Positions 47,860 to 60,248 of a stretch of DNA of 64,000 nt are shown piece after piece. The DNA lies in NCBI RefSeq assembly GCF_038396675.1, contig NC_088921.1, forward strand, positions 62,717,501 through 62,781,500, given 5' to 3'. Positions within the stretch are counted from its first letter, which is position 1. Each line of letters opens with the position of its first letter. The position numbers and the translations under genes were made by a program. This DNA is from Hydra vulgaris. Its lineage: Eukaryota > Cnidaria > Hydrozoa > Anthoathecata > Hydridae. Under the pieces are notes generated by a model, which did not search any database, had not been told where the DNA came from, and worked only from the letters and a program-made list of their open reading frames with translations.

Positions 47860-50434
47860 GTCTTCATTAATATTAACTATAAAAAATGGGTTATTTTTGA
47901 GTATTTTGTGAGTCCATTTTAGTATCATTGGAGACTGTAAGTGATCTTTTGAAACATTTTCATTATCGCCATGGTATTTCTTCAATACAAATTTGTAAAA
48001 TTCCTTGCAGACAAGGTGGTTGTTGCAGAACATATGACAGTGTCCATACCCTTAAAATTTATATAAAATCATTTATATATCACTTGGATGCTTTCTATAT
48101 AAATGATTATATAGTTATATAATCATTTATATAGAAAGCATCCAAGTGATCCTCATCTGGAATATGAAAGTATAAATATTTCTCCTGTGGAAAGTAATGA
48201 TGAGCTAATAGATCACCAAGGTAATTATACATCAGCACATATTAATAAATATAACATTCATAATATTTGTTCAAGTGCATTAAATGGGGAAAAGATAAAA
48301 GAAATGATTATAGATGTTTTAATGACTCTCAGATGCCGTAATACAAGTGAAGTTGTAATTCAGTATGTAGGTAAAAGTATTCAAAATATTTTATCCACTG
48401 TAATTGAAAGTATACAAAAAACAATGCACAATGAAGAAACAGTCGCTAGTAGAGTAAACGATGTCCTAAACGATATTGAATGTGAGTGTGTAAAATGTAG
48501 TTTAATTACATCTACATACTTGCAAAGAAAACAATTACAACAAAAAGGGATAGTTGTACCTATTGAAATAACTGTTGGGTTCAGATCTGAAATGTGTCAT
48601 AAAATTTCTAGAAGTAATGTGATAAGTTATGTTCATGAAACTATGCAGTATATTCCTATACTAGAAACCATTTCTATGGTGATTTCTAAGCACACAGTTG
48701 ATAAAATATATAATAACATTTATACAAAATTAAATAAATTAACTTGTTATAGTGATGCAGAACAATATAAAAATCACCTATTATATCAAAAACATCCAGA
48801 TGCTCTTCAGCTGCAACTATACTTTGATGATTTTGAAACAGTAAACCCTTTAGGTTCAAAAACTAAAGTTCACCAAGTTTGTGCTGTTTATTTTTCCATA
48901 AAAAATGTCAACACAAAGAGATGCTCTAAATTGGCCAACATATATCCAGTAATTTATTGTTTTGCAGCTGATGTTGCAAAGTATGGATATAAAAAACTTT
49001 TAAAACCATTAATAAAAGACTTAGTAGCTCTAGAGAAAAGAGTTAAATTGTGTATAAACGGAACTTACGTTTGCATATATGGTGCAGTAGTTATGTGGTC
49101 TGGGGACAATTTTGCATTGCACCAAATTTTTGGATTTAGTTCAAACTTTAATGCTAATAAGAGCTGCCATTACTGCTATACAACAAAAGAACAAATGCAA
49201 CACACTTTTTATGAAGATCTAGACTTAAGAACTAAGGAACATCACATTGCAGATTGTCAAGCAATTTTTGGTGATGCTGATAGTAATAAATTGTCTGGTG
49301 TATATAAACAAAATCCCTTGTCAGAGCTTCAGTATTTTTCTGTTGCTGAGAACATTTGCCCAGATTCAATGCATGATATACTTGAGGGTTGTTTACAGTA
49401 TGAATTAAAAATTGTTCTTCATCGCTTATTACTAATTGATTGCCTGTTGACTATTGACGAATTCAATGGCTGACTGCAAACTTTTAATTTTGGCATTGAT
49501 AAAAAAAATAGGCCATTGCCAATAACGCGTGAAAAACTTGTTTCTAAAGACAAAAGGTTAGGTATAAATGCAACACAAAGTTGGTGTTTAGGAAGGTTTT
49601 TTTTGTTTGTTGCTTGGTGATGTTGTAGGAATTGATAACCAGCATTTTCATTTAATTCATTTACTAATGGAAATATGTGGAATAATCTTTGCTCCAAAAT
49701 TGACTGTTCATTTAATAACTTATTTAACAGAGATGATTAGCGTTCATCACAATTTGTTTACAGAAATATTTTCTGGTTATACTGTTATTCCAAAACAACA
49801 TTTTCTTATTCATTATCTTACAAAAATGTTACAACTGGGACCTTTTCCAAGTTATTGGTGTATGCGATTTGAAAGAAAACATGCTCCTGCAAAGGAGCAA
49901 TGTCACATTTTGCACAACTTTAAAAATGTTTGCAAAAGTATTGCATGGCATCAACAATTACAATTACATCTTCACTTGTCAAATTTTGCAAGTATACTCA
50001 GTATAGAAGTAGGTCCTGGTCTTGAAATTATGTCTGCTTGCTTACCTTTGCCAATATCTGTTTTTAGTGAAATTCCACTTTATGAAGAATGCTTTTGTGC
50101 AAATTATGTTATCAAAGATGGTGTAAAGTACATGCCAGACTTTATTGTAGTTTTAGGGCTAACCAAACTTTGTCTCCCACGTTTTGCAAAGATTCTGTAT
50201 CTACTTGTCCGTGAAAATGAATGCACACTCATAGTTGAAATTTATTTTAACAAACACTATGATGCTTATATTGCTGGCTATAATGTATGTAAAACATCTA
50301 AATATAAAGTTGTTAAAATAGACAATTTATTTGATTCTCATGTACTGTTATTATCAACTGGCTTCAGAAAGTATTCTGAAGAAAGTTTTGTTATAACAAG
50401 ACATGAGTATATTAACCTGGATATATTACAATAA
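47860..50434 (+). pseudogene. EnSpm/CACTA transposase, broken
   Basis: N-terminal piece (47925-48110) has a C2H2-like word (LLKHFHYRHG, CRQGGCC). A 72-bp palindrome at 48079-48150 interrupts it. The main frame (48187-49473) has LQLYFDDFETVNPLGSKTKV with acidic catalytic candidates, FAADVAKYGYKKLLKPL, a zinc-type word CHYCYTTKEQ and PDSMHDILEGCL. A TGA at 49470-49472 and a frameshift near 49605 lead to the last frame (to 50434) with PKQHFLIHYLTKML and CMRFERKHAPAK. The FDDFE, HDILEG and MRFExKH words are characteristic of animal EnSpm transposases. It is inactive because of three lesions. Confidence 0.88.
48079..48150. repeat. Palindrome with perfect 35-bp arms inside the transposase gene
   Basis: ATCACTTGGATGCTTTCTAT and onward (48079-48113) recurs exactly inverted at 48116-48150 with a 2-base spacer. 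It breaks the N-terminal coding region of the CACTA transposase. Confidence 0.97.
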
Positions 50435-50828
50435 TTTTTAATTTTTGTTATTGATTTGATTTTATTATTGATGAAACAAAATTATCATAATAAAATATTT
50501 ACTTTCTTTTTTTTCTTAATTATGAATTCATTTTGAAGTATTTTTGTGTTTATTCAGGATTACCATTCAATCTGAAAAACCTGGAATAGCTGGAAATAGC
50601 TTTAGGCAAAACCTGAAAAACTCAGGGATTTTTTTAGAAAACTATATATATTTTTTAAATTATGAGCAATAGTTTTTTTTTAAATTTAAAAGACTAAACT
50701 TTTAAATTTTAGTAACATCTTGTTATTTAAGATAATTTTTGATAATGTCGTTCTAAATAAGCAATTTTTGTTCAAACATTGACGGTGTTTATTAATTTTC
50801 TTACTTTTAATAAAGGTTTTTTATAATA

Positions 50829-53800
50829 ATGGATGAAATTAATAACTTCTTAAGTAAAGTTCTTCCAGTGGAAGATATTGATCGTCTCTTACCACTTCTG
50901 GTAGAGCTAGGTGCTAGTTCAATAGAAGATTTGCAGTTTTTGAACGTTGAAACAGATCTTTCTAATGTGCTACCTCTTCTTAAAAGGCGGAAATTAGAAG
51001 CAGCTTTAGCAAGTTCAAAATCTAAGCCTGTTCAATCACAAAGTGGGGGCCTGATTGGTATGTTAATCCAATTTATTTTTAATAAAAAAAATTATATTAT
51101 TTTGTCATTTTTTTATTGATGTGACATGCAAATAGCAACAGTTAGATATACGATTTACTCTATGATATACTATAGAAACATCTGTGGTAACTCCTGTTGT
51201 ATGTAACAAATCAAGCGGTTCAAAAAAGATGGTGCATACTTTTTTATTATTTTATTATATTTTAACTTTATTTATATTTTATCTATGTTTAACTTCATTT
51301 AAATATTTTTTACATATTTTTTTAAATTTTCAGGTTTTATAAACATTTCATCTGAGTTTTTGAATAAAAATTAAATATGGTTGCTAGAAGATTCTATTTA
51401 ATTTAGTTTTTTATACAGCTTTATAAAACTAAAAAAATCATTTATTGGTTTCTTCTATTAGATTGTGTCAATAATGGATGCAATAGAAAATCATCCTTTA
51501 AAAAGTAGTATCGTTATTGAGGCACAGAAGACTGTAATGGATGATCGCTTGCATCGTCTTCTTGTCAAAGTAGCTTGCTCATACTTAATTGATTGCTACG
51601 GAAAGTAAGTTTTATAATTATAAAAAAAAAATCTTTATAATTCATGGTTATGTAATTATGTTAATAAACTATTTCTGTACCATTAAGTATGTTAATTATA
51701 TCATGTAGTTAATTTAATTTATTATAATTGACATAACTACATAGTTAAATTAGTAACATAATAATATGCGTAAATGTATATAATATAATTACATAATTGA
51801 TAGCTAATAACATTTATGAATTAACTATATATTTGTATATATTTAAATTAAACTTTAATAACTTCTACAGCTATCCTCCACCAGAGCATCAATTAGCCAT
51901 GGCAAAAAGTATTGTTTCAACTTTTAAGTTTAGGGCATGTCGAAGCGGAAATGGACATGTAAGTTTTTTGTTTTTTTTCAATTATGTAGTAGTCTATACT
52001 ATTATTATGGAACCTAATATGTGAAACCTATATTTAAGGAAAAACACAATCACTGCGCCAGGTTTACATGACCTCATTCTAACTTTTATGTCTCAACAAA
52101 TTACCCTTGCAGTATTTATTAAAATTCATTGTGGTGATAACTTGTACTTAAATTAAGCAAAACTTTAAAAAAGAAATCTTCCATTAACATTTGTTTGTTT
52201 ACTACTTAGTTCACAAAACTTATTAATGTTATATGATTAATTTTGATAAGTTTTTTTATTGTCTTCTAATTACAGATATGTATTTTACAAAATAGGAATT
52301 ATACTACTGTCCAGGTACATTGAAAGGTTTTCTGACTAATCGTTTTAGAGAAATTTATCGTCGTTATCCAGCAGATATAAAAAAATACAGTTCTCGCAAT
52401 AAAAAGAGTATGTTAATTTTTTAATTTTTTTTTGTTAAACAATTATATTGGAGATTTATAGTTTTTTTGTTGAATAATTTTAATTTTCTATATATTTTAT
52501 AAAAAACACTTTTTAACATTTAATAACTTTATAAAGCATTTATTAACATTAAATTCATAATAAAATTGTATTGATACATATAATATTTTAAAATAAATTA
52601 AAAGTTTTAACAAACGTTACCCAGCGGGCATCGGACCAAAAAAAGACGTCTTTTGAACGTTCAAAAGACGTCCAAAACGTTCAAAAGACGTTCGATACGT
52701 TAAAAAGACGTTAAAAAGACGTCTTTTTATGTCCTGTGCCCGCTGGGTAACAGTTAAACACATAACATTTTAATGCTCATGTTAATGCCATTTTTTTAAA
52801 ATTGCAAAACTCCCCCTACGAATAGGGAAGGACGTAAAACAGGTTTTATACAACTTTAATGTAATAAAGTATAAATATTATTTTTATAGTTTTATATTTT
52901 ATGTGTTCTTTAAAAATATTATTTGTTTTGTAATATTTTTTTACTGTTAGGTAATGAGTTTTTTGCTGTTGGAGATGGCTCAATGCAAATAAACAACGAA
53001 GAATATGAACTAATAAAGACAAAATTGATGCATCTTGTTTATACAGACCGAAATGAAAATGAGATAGTAGAACTTATGAACAAATCACGCAGGCAAATAT
53101 GGATCCGAAATGATTCGCCAACAGCTAGTATGATTCTTGAGGAATTTCCAAGATTTTTGGACACTCCATTGTTGGTAAAAATTTCATTCTTTGCTAGAAA
53201 TTTTTTTTTTTAGGTGTAGTTTTTAGGTTAAACTTTTGCATTATATAAAAAAAAAATATGTAGCGTTTGCTTGTACTATTCAGTTAGATGATGAATTCAA
53301 ATCCATTAATCAAAATTATGTAGAAAATGTTCCAGTTTTATTGGAAACAAAAAATTCTAAACAAATAGTTGCATACTGCAAGCTGACTGGCAAATGCATT
53401 GACATTATAGGCGATACAGATACAGAAGGGAATAGCAATACAGGTAAATAATTTTCAGAAAATCTCAAACGAAAAAGTTATATTTATAAAATCTTGCTTT
53501 TATCTATGTAATTTATAACTTTGTTTAGATGCATTAGTACTAAAATTGTCAAAGGCCCTTGTTTATCTCTTGCCAACTATGGGAAAATATCGTGTTTCAG
53601 CAAGTGCAGCAATGGTTTTCCTAATTGAAGAACTAAAGGTAAGATTTATTTTTAAATCTCAATAATTTCTTATATAATAATTATTATACCAATAGTATAT
53701 AGTTTTAAATAAGTATAAAATTCAATTATACTAACTACTGTTCAATCTGCTATATCTTGTTATTTTAAATATTTGTTCGATTTACTTCAAACATAAAATT

Positions 53801-54115
53801 TTTATCACACTTTTTTAGGATGGCGAGACTCTTGAAATGTTTTTTAATCGCTCAAATGCAAGACAGCAACCTTTCATTTTGTCGTGTGGATTGTCTTTTT
53901 TCGTTGTGTATGATGGGAAAGCAATTATAGTAAAACCTTCGAAAGTTTCTGTTGCCTTTGACTATCTCTTCAAGTCTTTTTTCGTTTTTAATCTTGAATA
54001 TCCAAAGCAAATACAAGTTTTATATAATTTATTTCAAGAATTAGTTTATAAACTGCCTGGATCTGTTGCCAGCACAAAAGCACGTAAATTATTCGAAAAG
54101 ATTTCTCAAATGTAG
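50829..54115 (+). CDS. SAMD3-like second gene of the CACTA element, eight exons
   Basis: Exon 1 (50829 to about 51057) encodes a SAM-like domain: VEDIDRLLPLLVELGASSIE. Further exons: about 51462-51604 (DDRLHRLLVKVACSYLID, ends before GTAAGT), 51871-51958 (YPPPEHQLAMAKSIV, before GTAAGT), 52296-52407, 52951-53174 (RRQIWIRNDSPTASMILEEF), 53284-53443, 53529-53638 and 53819-54115, ending in TAG. All internal borders seen after exon 2 are AG...GT. The protein resembles the SAMD3-like family (RRRxWI...PT...IL..FPRF) found in fish and cnidarians. The frame from exon 1 to 2 does not join cleanly with the border I chose. No stop breaks the exons. The gene lies inside the element and points the same way as the transposase; its role in transposition is unknown. 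Confidence 0.8.
52616..52751. mobile_element. 136-bp MITE in intron 4 of the SAMD3-like gene
   Basis: Ends GTTACCCAGCGGGCA and TGCCCGCTGGGTAAC form a perfect 15-bp inverted pair. The interior is made of repeated AAAAGACGTC and GTTCAAAAGACG words, themselves partly palindromic. It sits between exons 4 and 5. Confidence 0.9.
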
Positions 54116-54695
54116 TATATTCAGCTCGAAACATTTTTATCAAGAAACGCTAAAGCCTTAATGTAATTGCGTATGCAAAAAAATTTTTGTGAAACTATTT
54201 AAGTTAAAAATATATTTTTATTCAATTTTATAAATATATCATATTCAAACTAGATAATACATTATTTAAAATAAATGGATAAAGTATATACTAATATATC
54301 ACGTAAATTTGGTTCAGATCTTAAAATGAAATTTTTATATATACTTTTTGAATTCAATTTCTTAACAAAGTTTTCAATAAAATGAAATTATACCTCGATT
54401 ATAATTTATAACTTGAATTAACAATCATCGCGGCTTTTTTTAGTAATTTAATTCAAGATTGCGCAGTATGGAATATGTCTTAAAACGAAAATTATGATCT
54501 AGAAATAAACCAAAAATTAACTTTGCGGATAAATGCGAGATTATGAATAAATTTCTACACAATGCCTTGTGTTGTTTTTTTAACACAAGGCATTATGTTG
54601 AATTAACATCATCTTGTGTTGTTCATATATGACAAAAGTTTTGTGTTGCGAAACACACAAGCTCGTGTTTTTTTAACACAATGTTTTTTAGAGTG

Positions 54696-56300
54696 TATGC
54701 AAACACTATTAAATTCAAAAATTATTAATATTTTTCTTTACTATTTAAAACATAATGAATATAATAAATATCTGATTTATTAGGTATAGTAATTTAAAAC
54801 ATAATAAATATAAAAGTGTGTGCACAAACTAATTTATTTTTAATTTAGGCAGCACTTCACATTAATTAAATATATTTCAATATGGAAATATAGTTTTCCT
54901 TCTCCACCTGGTTGTTCTTGGAAAATCATTACAATTTGAATCTAAAAGATAACGCTTTTATTATTTTCGGTTAATTCGTACTCAATTCGCCGGTTCAGAT
55001 TGACAGCTTTTAGCCTATTCAAAAAAATAACTCTACTACTTATTAGTAAAGTAAAAATATAATAAATATCCTTACTAGATCTATTCGTTCACTAAATCCC
55101 TACTAGAATGGTCACGTCAACTAAAAGACAAAAGAAAAATTAACAGATCTAAAATTGAAAAAAATCATTTATCATAAAATGAAGTGTTTTAAAACTTATT
55201 AAATATTTATCGTATGATAAAGTGGTTTAACTTTAACATTTTTATACAAACTAAAGCCATTAGAAAAAAATTAAAAAAGATAGTAACAGTTATCTTTTGT
55301 ACATTAGTTATCTTATCTTATCTAATCAACTGCTTATCTAAGTTTATATAATACACTGGTTATTTAATATACATTAAATCTAAAATACTTGTAGTAAACC
55401 AAATAAACATTTAAAATCAAATTGATTAACTTTGTAATACATACACATAAGGAGACTCGACATTCTTGCTATACTATTGCAAGTTATGCAAAGTAAGCAA
55501 AGCTATTGCCAATAGCTAGATAGATAAATATAAGCATTTTAAAATGCATCATAATATGATTATATCATATTATAATAGATTAAAAAAAGCATACATATAT
55601 CTACATATATTCTACATATTCTACATAGATATTTTCTAGCGATTGCAAGTATGCTAGTTGTTTATGTCTGTGTGTTTAGTTTGAATCATATTAAATGTAA
55701 TGTATTATAAAAAATACATTGAAATTACTCGCAGGTAATGCTCAATTTTTCAATACATCTAGATAATTTTGAATGAATGTTTACATTAAATAAATGTTGA
55801 ATATATCAAAATATCATTGCATAATTCAAAATACATGGGCCAGGTATTTTGTTTTACTTATACCTAGCTTATACCTTACATATATCTAGTATTCCTGCTC
55901 TAATCCTAAGTATAAGCCAGCAAATACTTAGACTAGATTAGTCTAAGTCTTTGATTTAGCACAAAAAAGTTTACTGTGAAAGAAATAGTAGATGCAACTG
56001 AGTTGGAGGACCAAACATTATAAACATTTTTGCAGAAACTGAAGGTAAATTTACCCTAAAAGAAAGAAAGAAAGGTTAACTTTTCTATTAGTAACCTATT
56101 TATTTTGTATGACTATGATAAAAAAGCCTTCATCAAAGCATTCACCAATATAAATGATTTGTTGAATGCCTGAATGGGCAAATTTTATGAAATTTATTTT
56201 TATTTATTATTAATATAGAAACATTATTTAAAATCTTTTTTGCTATATTATTATTATTTTTGTGTTAATATATAAACGACATTAAATCAATATCAAAATT
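54696..56300. other. AT-rich stretch without a supported gene
   Basis: No domain, long frame or clear repeat family. Around 55600 TACATATATCTACATATATT words repeat. Nothing else seen. Confidence 0.6.
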
Positions 56301-56392
56301 TATTTCGCTAAGAGGAGGTCTTACATACACCGAAACGTCACTGATCACAGCGCACTAAACCACTGAGCTATCAATGATATGCGTTTAGGAGA
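56300..56392 (-). repeat. tRNA-like SINE fragment (tentative, minus strand)
   Basis: On the minus strand GATAGCTCAGTGGTTTAGTG (56372-56353) is a good A-box-like start of a tRNA-derived SINE. The B-box position holds only a weak GGTGTATGTAAGACCTCC. It may be an eroded SINE rather than a tRNA gene, since no cloverleaf can be drawn. Confidence 0.45.
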
Positions 56393-56611
56393 AAAACAAA
56401 CCTAATTAAAAATCCGTTATAAGTTCCACGCATGCAGAAAAGTTGCCCATGTTAATTTTTTTGCTCTTAACGCAATTTTTCATCACGAATTATTTTACTA
56501 AAAAATATTGTAAATTAAGCAGAGGTACAGAAAAGATTGGTGTGGAATAGATAAGTATAGAAATGGTAGGTTTGATGAAGATATAAAGTATTCAACAGGT
56601 CCGTAAAGCTA

Positions 56612-56650
<39 letters not shown>

Positions 56651-56790
56651 TATAAGGAAAAAGTATACAAAAAGTAAACGTAAAATAGACTTACAAAGAT
56701 CCCTATTTTTACGGGTCTGGTCAACTACTTTAGATATTATTACCAAAAGATTGATCAAACTCGAAAAAGAAATTATAAACATTTCAACAT
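56393..56790. other. Short AT-rich stretch with a small (TA)n run
   Basis: Contains a (TA)n run at 56616-56641 followed by CACACACA. The overlapping minus-strand frames are low-complexity artefacts. Confidence 0.6.
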
Positions 56791-56792
56791 AA

Positions 56793-57294
56793 ATGAGTAT
56801 TACCAAAGCTTTGGAAATATCTAATCAAAAGGTATCGTCTTTAGAAAAACAATTAAACGATGTTAAAAAATATATTCATGTAAAAAATATAAACGATGAA
56901 GATAGTCACATCAAAACTTAAAAAAGTAATAATATAAACAAAGAAAGTAAGGAGTCAGGTAAAAGAAAAAAACGCTGTAAATAAAACAAACAACAAGTTA
57001 AGGGAAAAAGAGGATGGATCAAGAAGGAACAACCTACCGATAAATGAAATAAAAGAAAGCAAACACGAAAGCTAGGAAGAGCAAGTTGTGAAACTACTTG
57101 AGATACTTGAAATCAAAGATGTTAAAATTGAACGACCACATAGGACCGGACCAAAAGATACTAAAATAAAGAGAACAATAATCTTAAAACTCCTAAACTA
57201 TAAAGACAAGATAGATATCCTAATGAGATCTGTAAGGGTTAGAGGAATGAACATTTATATTAACGAAAATTTTGTTACCAAACTGTTTAAATAA
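56793..57294 (+). pseudogene. LINE ORF1 relic (coiled coil plus RRM-like part)
   Basis: Starts with a coiled-coil-like piece (ALEISNQKVSSLEKQLND), then a Lys-rich linker with stops near 56922 and 56978, and ends with ERPHRTGPKDTKIKRTIILK and LNYKDKIDILMRS, NIYINENF (57130-57270). This order and the KFLNYKDK...IYINEDF word style are those of the RNA-binding ORF1 protein of LINEs. It lacks the following ORF2. Confidence 0.65.
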
Positions 57295-57989
57295 GAAAAG
57301 ATTTAAAATATAAAATGAAAAGATAAAATGTTAAAAAAAAAGAATAAGGGAAGTATGCATTTCCTTCGACATTCGTGAATAAGTAGAAAAGAAAGTTGAC
57401 GCAAAATATCGCTAAGTATAAATCACTTTATTTATTTTTTGATCCCTAATATTTTACGGGATATATATTTTTAAATGAATATACATTTTACATTCGTCTT
57501 TTGCTTATATGTTAATCAAAATTCTTTTCTCTCCAGCCTTAAATTGACTTAAGGGACTCTTATGGGTCCTTTAATGGTTAAGGGTATATTAAGGGCAAAT
57601 ATTTTTCAACATTTTTTTTATCAATATACATTTATAATAGCTTATCTTACTTTTATGATAAAGTTTCGTTTATATTAACTTATTTTAAAAATTAGGGTTT
57701 GTTCAGGGGATATCCTAATAAGGGATCGGTTGGTGACGTAAGTCGACATGAATTTTGTGGAATTTTAAAACTCGTTAAAAAATATTTTACAGAATGATTT
57801 TTGTAAATGCGCTGTTTCTAAAAGCATAGTTTTGTCAATCATGGGGTGGTAATTGTCAAAAAGATTTAATTTAATAATAAAAAATAATTTAATAAAGATG
57901 TATTTGTCAATAAAATGGTATGGTAATAGTCAAATATTCGAAGTTATAATATGATTACAATCCTCTTATATATAATAACAAGATTAAAA
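57295..57989. other. AT-rich stretch without a supported gene
   Basis: No domain recognised. A small block AAGGGACTCTTATGGGTCCTTTAATGG-like near 57551-57577 forms a weak fold-back. Confidence 0.5.
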
Positions 57990-58901
57990 GAATTACTAAT
58001 GATTGTCATGAATTACGATGATGAAAAGAAATTTTCATACTTCCTGTGCATAAAATAAAAAATATCTTCAAGAACTGAAAAAAGAAAACATTGTAGTGAT
58101 ATGGATATTTTCATATCGAGATTGAATGGTAATATATGTACAATATTATTCTTGCCATAAGAGTTGGAATAGTAACCAAAGAGCTAGCCAGGAAAAAACC
58201 TGGACCTATAAATCACAGTAGGTGGTTAAATCTTGCTAATCGAGTTTGCAGACTTTACGTATCCATAATTAATCCGGATGAAAATCTAAAGTTAAACTCA
58301 ATTCATCGTCCTTCATAATGGACCAAGTTGGTTTGCAATTAGGTTCGAACCCCTCTGCTCAAATGAACCCAAGCATGTTTTTCTGGCCTTACAGTTATTA
58401 AAACATTTACCTCCATTGGTTGTCAATATTGTTAAACCTTACATAAAACGGAACGCCTACTTTGCTCATCCTGAAAACCTTCTTTTATCGACGAGTGACC
58501 TCGACAAAAACAAGGGCGTTAAAGCAACAAATATTGTTCTCAAATTAAGAAACGAACTTTTAAAAGCAGACCTTAAATTTAGACAATTTCTAGTACCAGA
58601 AATCAATCTAAATACTAATGACTACGATGATCTAATTAATTGGAATGTTGTTCAAATCACAGAACCACCTCTTACCTTAACCCTCACAGCCAAACAGATT
58701 CAATCAATTGTTGATGTACCTCTTGAAATTAATGCATATCCAAACGACACACAAAGTGTTGAATGCTGTGTTAAACTTGTAACAGATACTGCTAAATCAG
58801 TATATGGATCAGAAGCAAGAGATGGGTTTATACGGGCAATTATTATGTCAAGAACAATGATTCCTTCGTTTGGTACAAAGAAAAATTTTGTAATTAAGTA
58901 A
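57990..58901 (+). pseudogene. Unidentified protein family relic
   Basis: Two overlapping frames form one protein: 58136-58318 (ELARKKPGPINHSRWLNLAN, RVCRLYVSIINPDENLK) and, after a frameshift near 58300, 58325-58901 (FLALQLLKHLPPLVVNIVKP, YIKRNAYFAHPENLLLS, DTQSVECCVKLVTDTAKSVY, ARDGFIRAIIMSRTMIPSF). An exon-like piece may lie upstream at 57990-58113. I know the pattern as a repetitive, uncharacterised family in arthropods and cnidarians (RWLTLANR...YVS, FAHPEN, VERCVK words) but not its function. No catalytic motif stands out. A transposon-linked origin is a guess from the context. Confidence 0.55.
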
Positions 58902-59109
58902 AAAACCAAGTCACTGTATTTTTTGTTCTTGCATTTTCTTTATATAGCTATATTTATTGAGTTTTAATCCAACTATTTGTAAAATGTTCAGTTGTAAAAA
59001 TGGGGCACTTATACCTGGCACACATTTTTTTTTTGTTATAGGCTTGTTCCCTACACTAAGTTGCACTAAAAAACAGTTTTCCATAACAAAAAATTCTTTC
59101 ACCCCAGCC

Positions 59110-59522
59110 TAGTGAACATCTATTACCATTTGATGAACAAACAACAGCAGAAAATTTATGTACAGAGCTTACCAGTTTCATTTGGAACCGGGATAGCATT
59201 AAAGACTCCGTTTTAAGTACATATAGCATAATCATAGAAAAATCAGAAAATATTGAAGAACTTGGAAATAATTTTATAATTCATGTGTTGTTACCTGGTT
59301 TTGATTTAATACAATTTAGTAAATGAAGTATATACAAGAATTGGTTTAGCATATAAGTAAGTTTTGTCTATAAGTATATAAGTTGCATGCGAAACAAGCT
59401 TTTCCATTTTAAAATTTATTAAATATCGGTTGCGGAGCACCATGACTCAAGACAATTTTGAATCATTCATGATGATGAACACAGAAAAAGAAATTTTGAC
59501 GCTCCTAGATGGAGACAAATAA
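59110..59522 (+). pseudogene. hAT transposase C-terminal fragment
   Basis: The frame around 59380-59522 reads ACETSFSILKFIKYRLRSTM then TQDNFESFMMMNTEKEIL and ends in TAA. This is the hAT dimerisation block (A(C/S)ExSFS...KxxxRSTM). The upstream piece (59140-59330, LTSFIWNRDSIKDSVLSTYS) is consistent with the same DUF4371-type lineage. Nothing else of the gene is visible, so it is a 5'-truncated relic. Confidence 0.75.
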
Positions 59523-60248
59523 TTGACGAGCTAACTTGAACAAGTGATCTGCTTAAAAAACTGTTAATTGCTTAAAAATAGTATTGGTATCTTCTTAATC
59601 ACGTTCTTAAAATTAAATTCACTTTTATTAGCCGCGTTTTTTTAATTTTTCCAAAAGTTATTTTTTCCAAGTGGAGCCATTTAAGGGGGCACAACCCTAT
59701 TAAAAAAGTGTTAATTATTGAAAAAATTAATTTTTCAAAACTACACTTATTTTAACTCAAATTTATCGTAGAAACTATTGATGATTTTTAAATTTTTGCT
59801 ATCTATGCTGATATTGGTCAAAATTTCATTTATTTAGATGTTCATTATTTAAATTACCCTAGCAACGCGTATAGCAACCGTTTTTAAATGTTGTTTTTCA
59901 TCTTTTTAAGCCCTTCTTTCAAAGTTGATTTTGGCTTTTTGTTTGTACAGATGGCTTTTTGTTTGTTCAGAAGGCTTTTTGTTTGTACAACGACGTAATA
60001 AGCATAATGGAGTTATTTAACTAATTAAACTACTTATTTGACAGACTGGTGTTTGTTTATGTTTTACAAAATTGGTTTTTATATATTTTTTTATTTTTTA
60101 GTATTATAACAAGGTAGTATGCTTTATAAGATGCTGTTTTGCTATGTATATTTATCTATCTATGCTATTTATAAGCTTTCTATCTATTGCTTTGTATATT
60201 TATGTAACTAGTATAACTAAAAAGTTGAAAAATATTTACAAATTAAAA
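59523..60248. other. AT-rich spacer with a short tandem repeat
   Basis: At 59933-59990 three 20-base units GGCTTTTTGTTTGTACAGAT are in tandem. No gene seen. Confidence 0.65.

Larger units (their letters stand above)
47574..54695 (+). mobile_element. EnSpm/CACTA element with two genes
   Basis: Left end CACTGTAAAAAACCTTGTG (47574 onward) and right end, read inward, CACTCTAAAAAACATTGTG (up to 54695) are the inverted ends of an EnSpm/CACTA-type element. Flanking TA occurs on both sides (47572-47573 and 54696-54697), so a 2-bp duplication is possible; the 3-bp flanks differ. Subterminal words CTTGTGTTG and AACACAAG repeat many times within 150 bases of each end, as expected for this superfamily. 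Gene 1 (transposase) and gene 2 (SAMD3-like) lie in the same direction. Size 7122 bp. Confidence 0.9.

Noticed and set aside
56300..56392. Functional tRNA gene
   Set aside because: No B box, no acceptor stem and no cloverleaf could be drawn.
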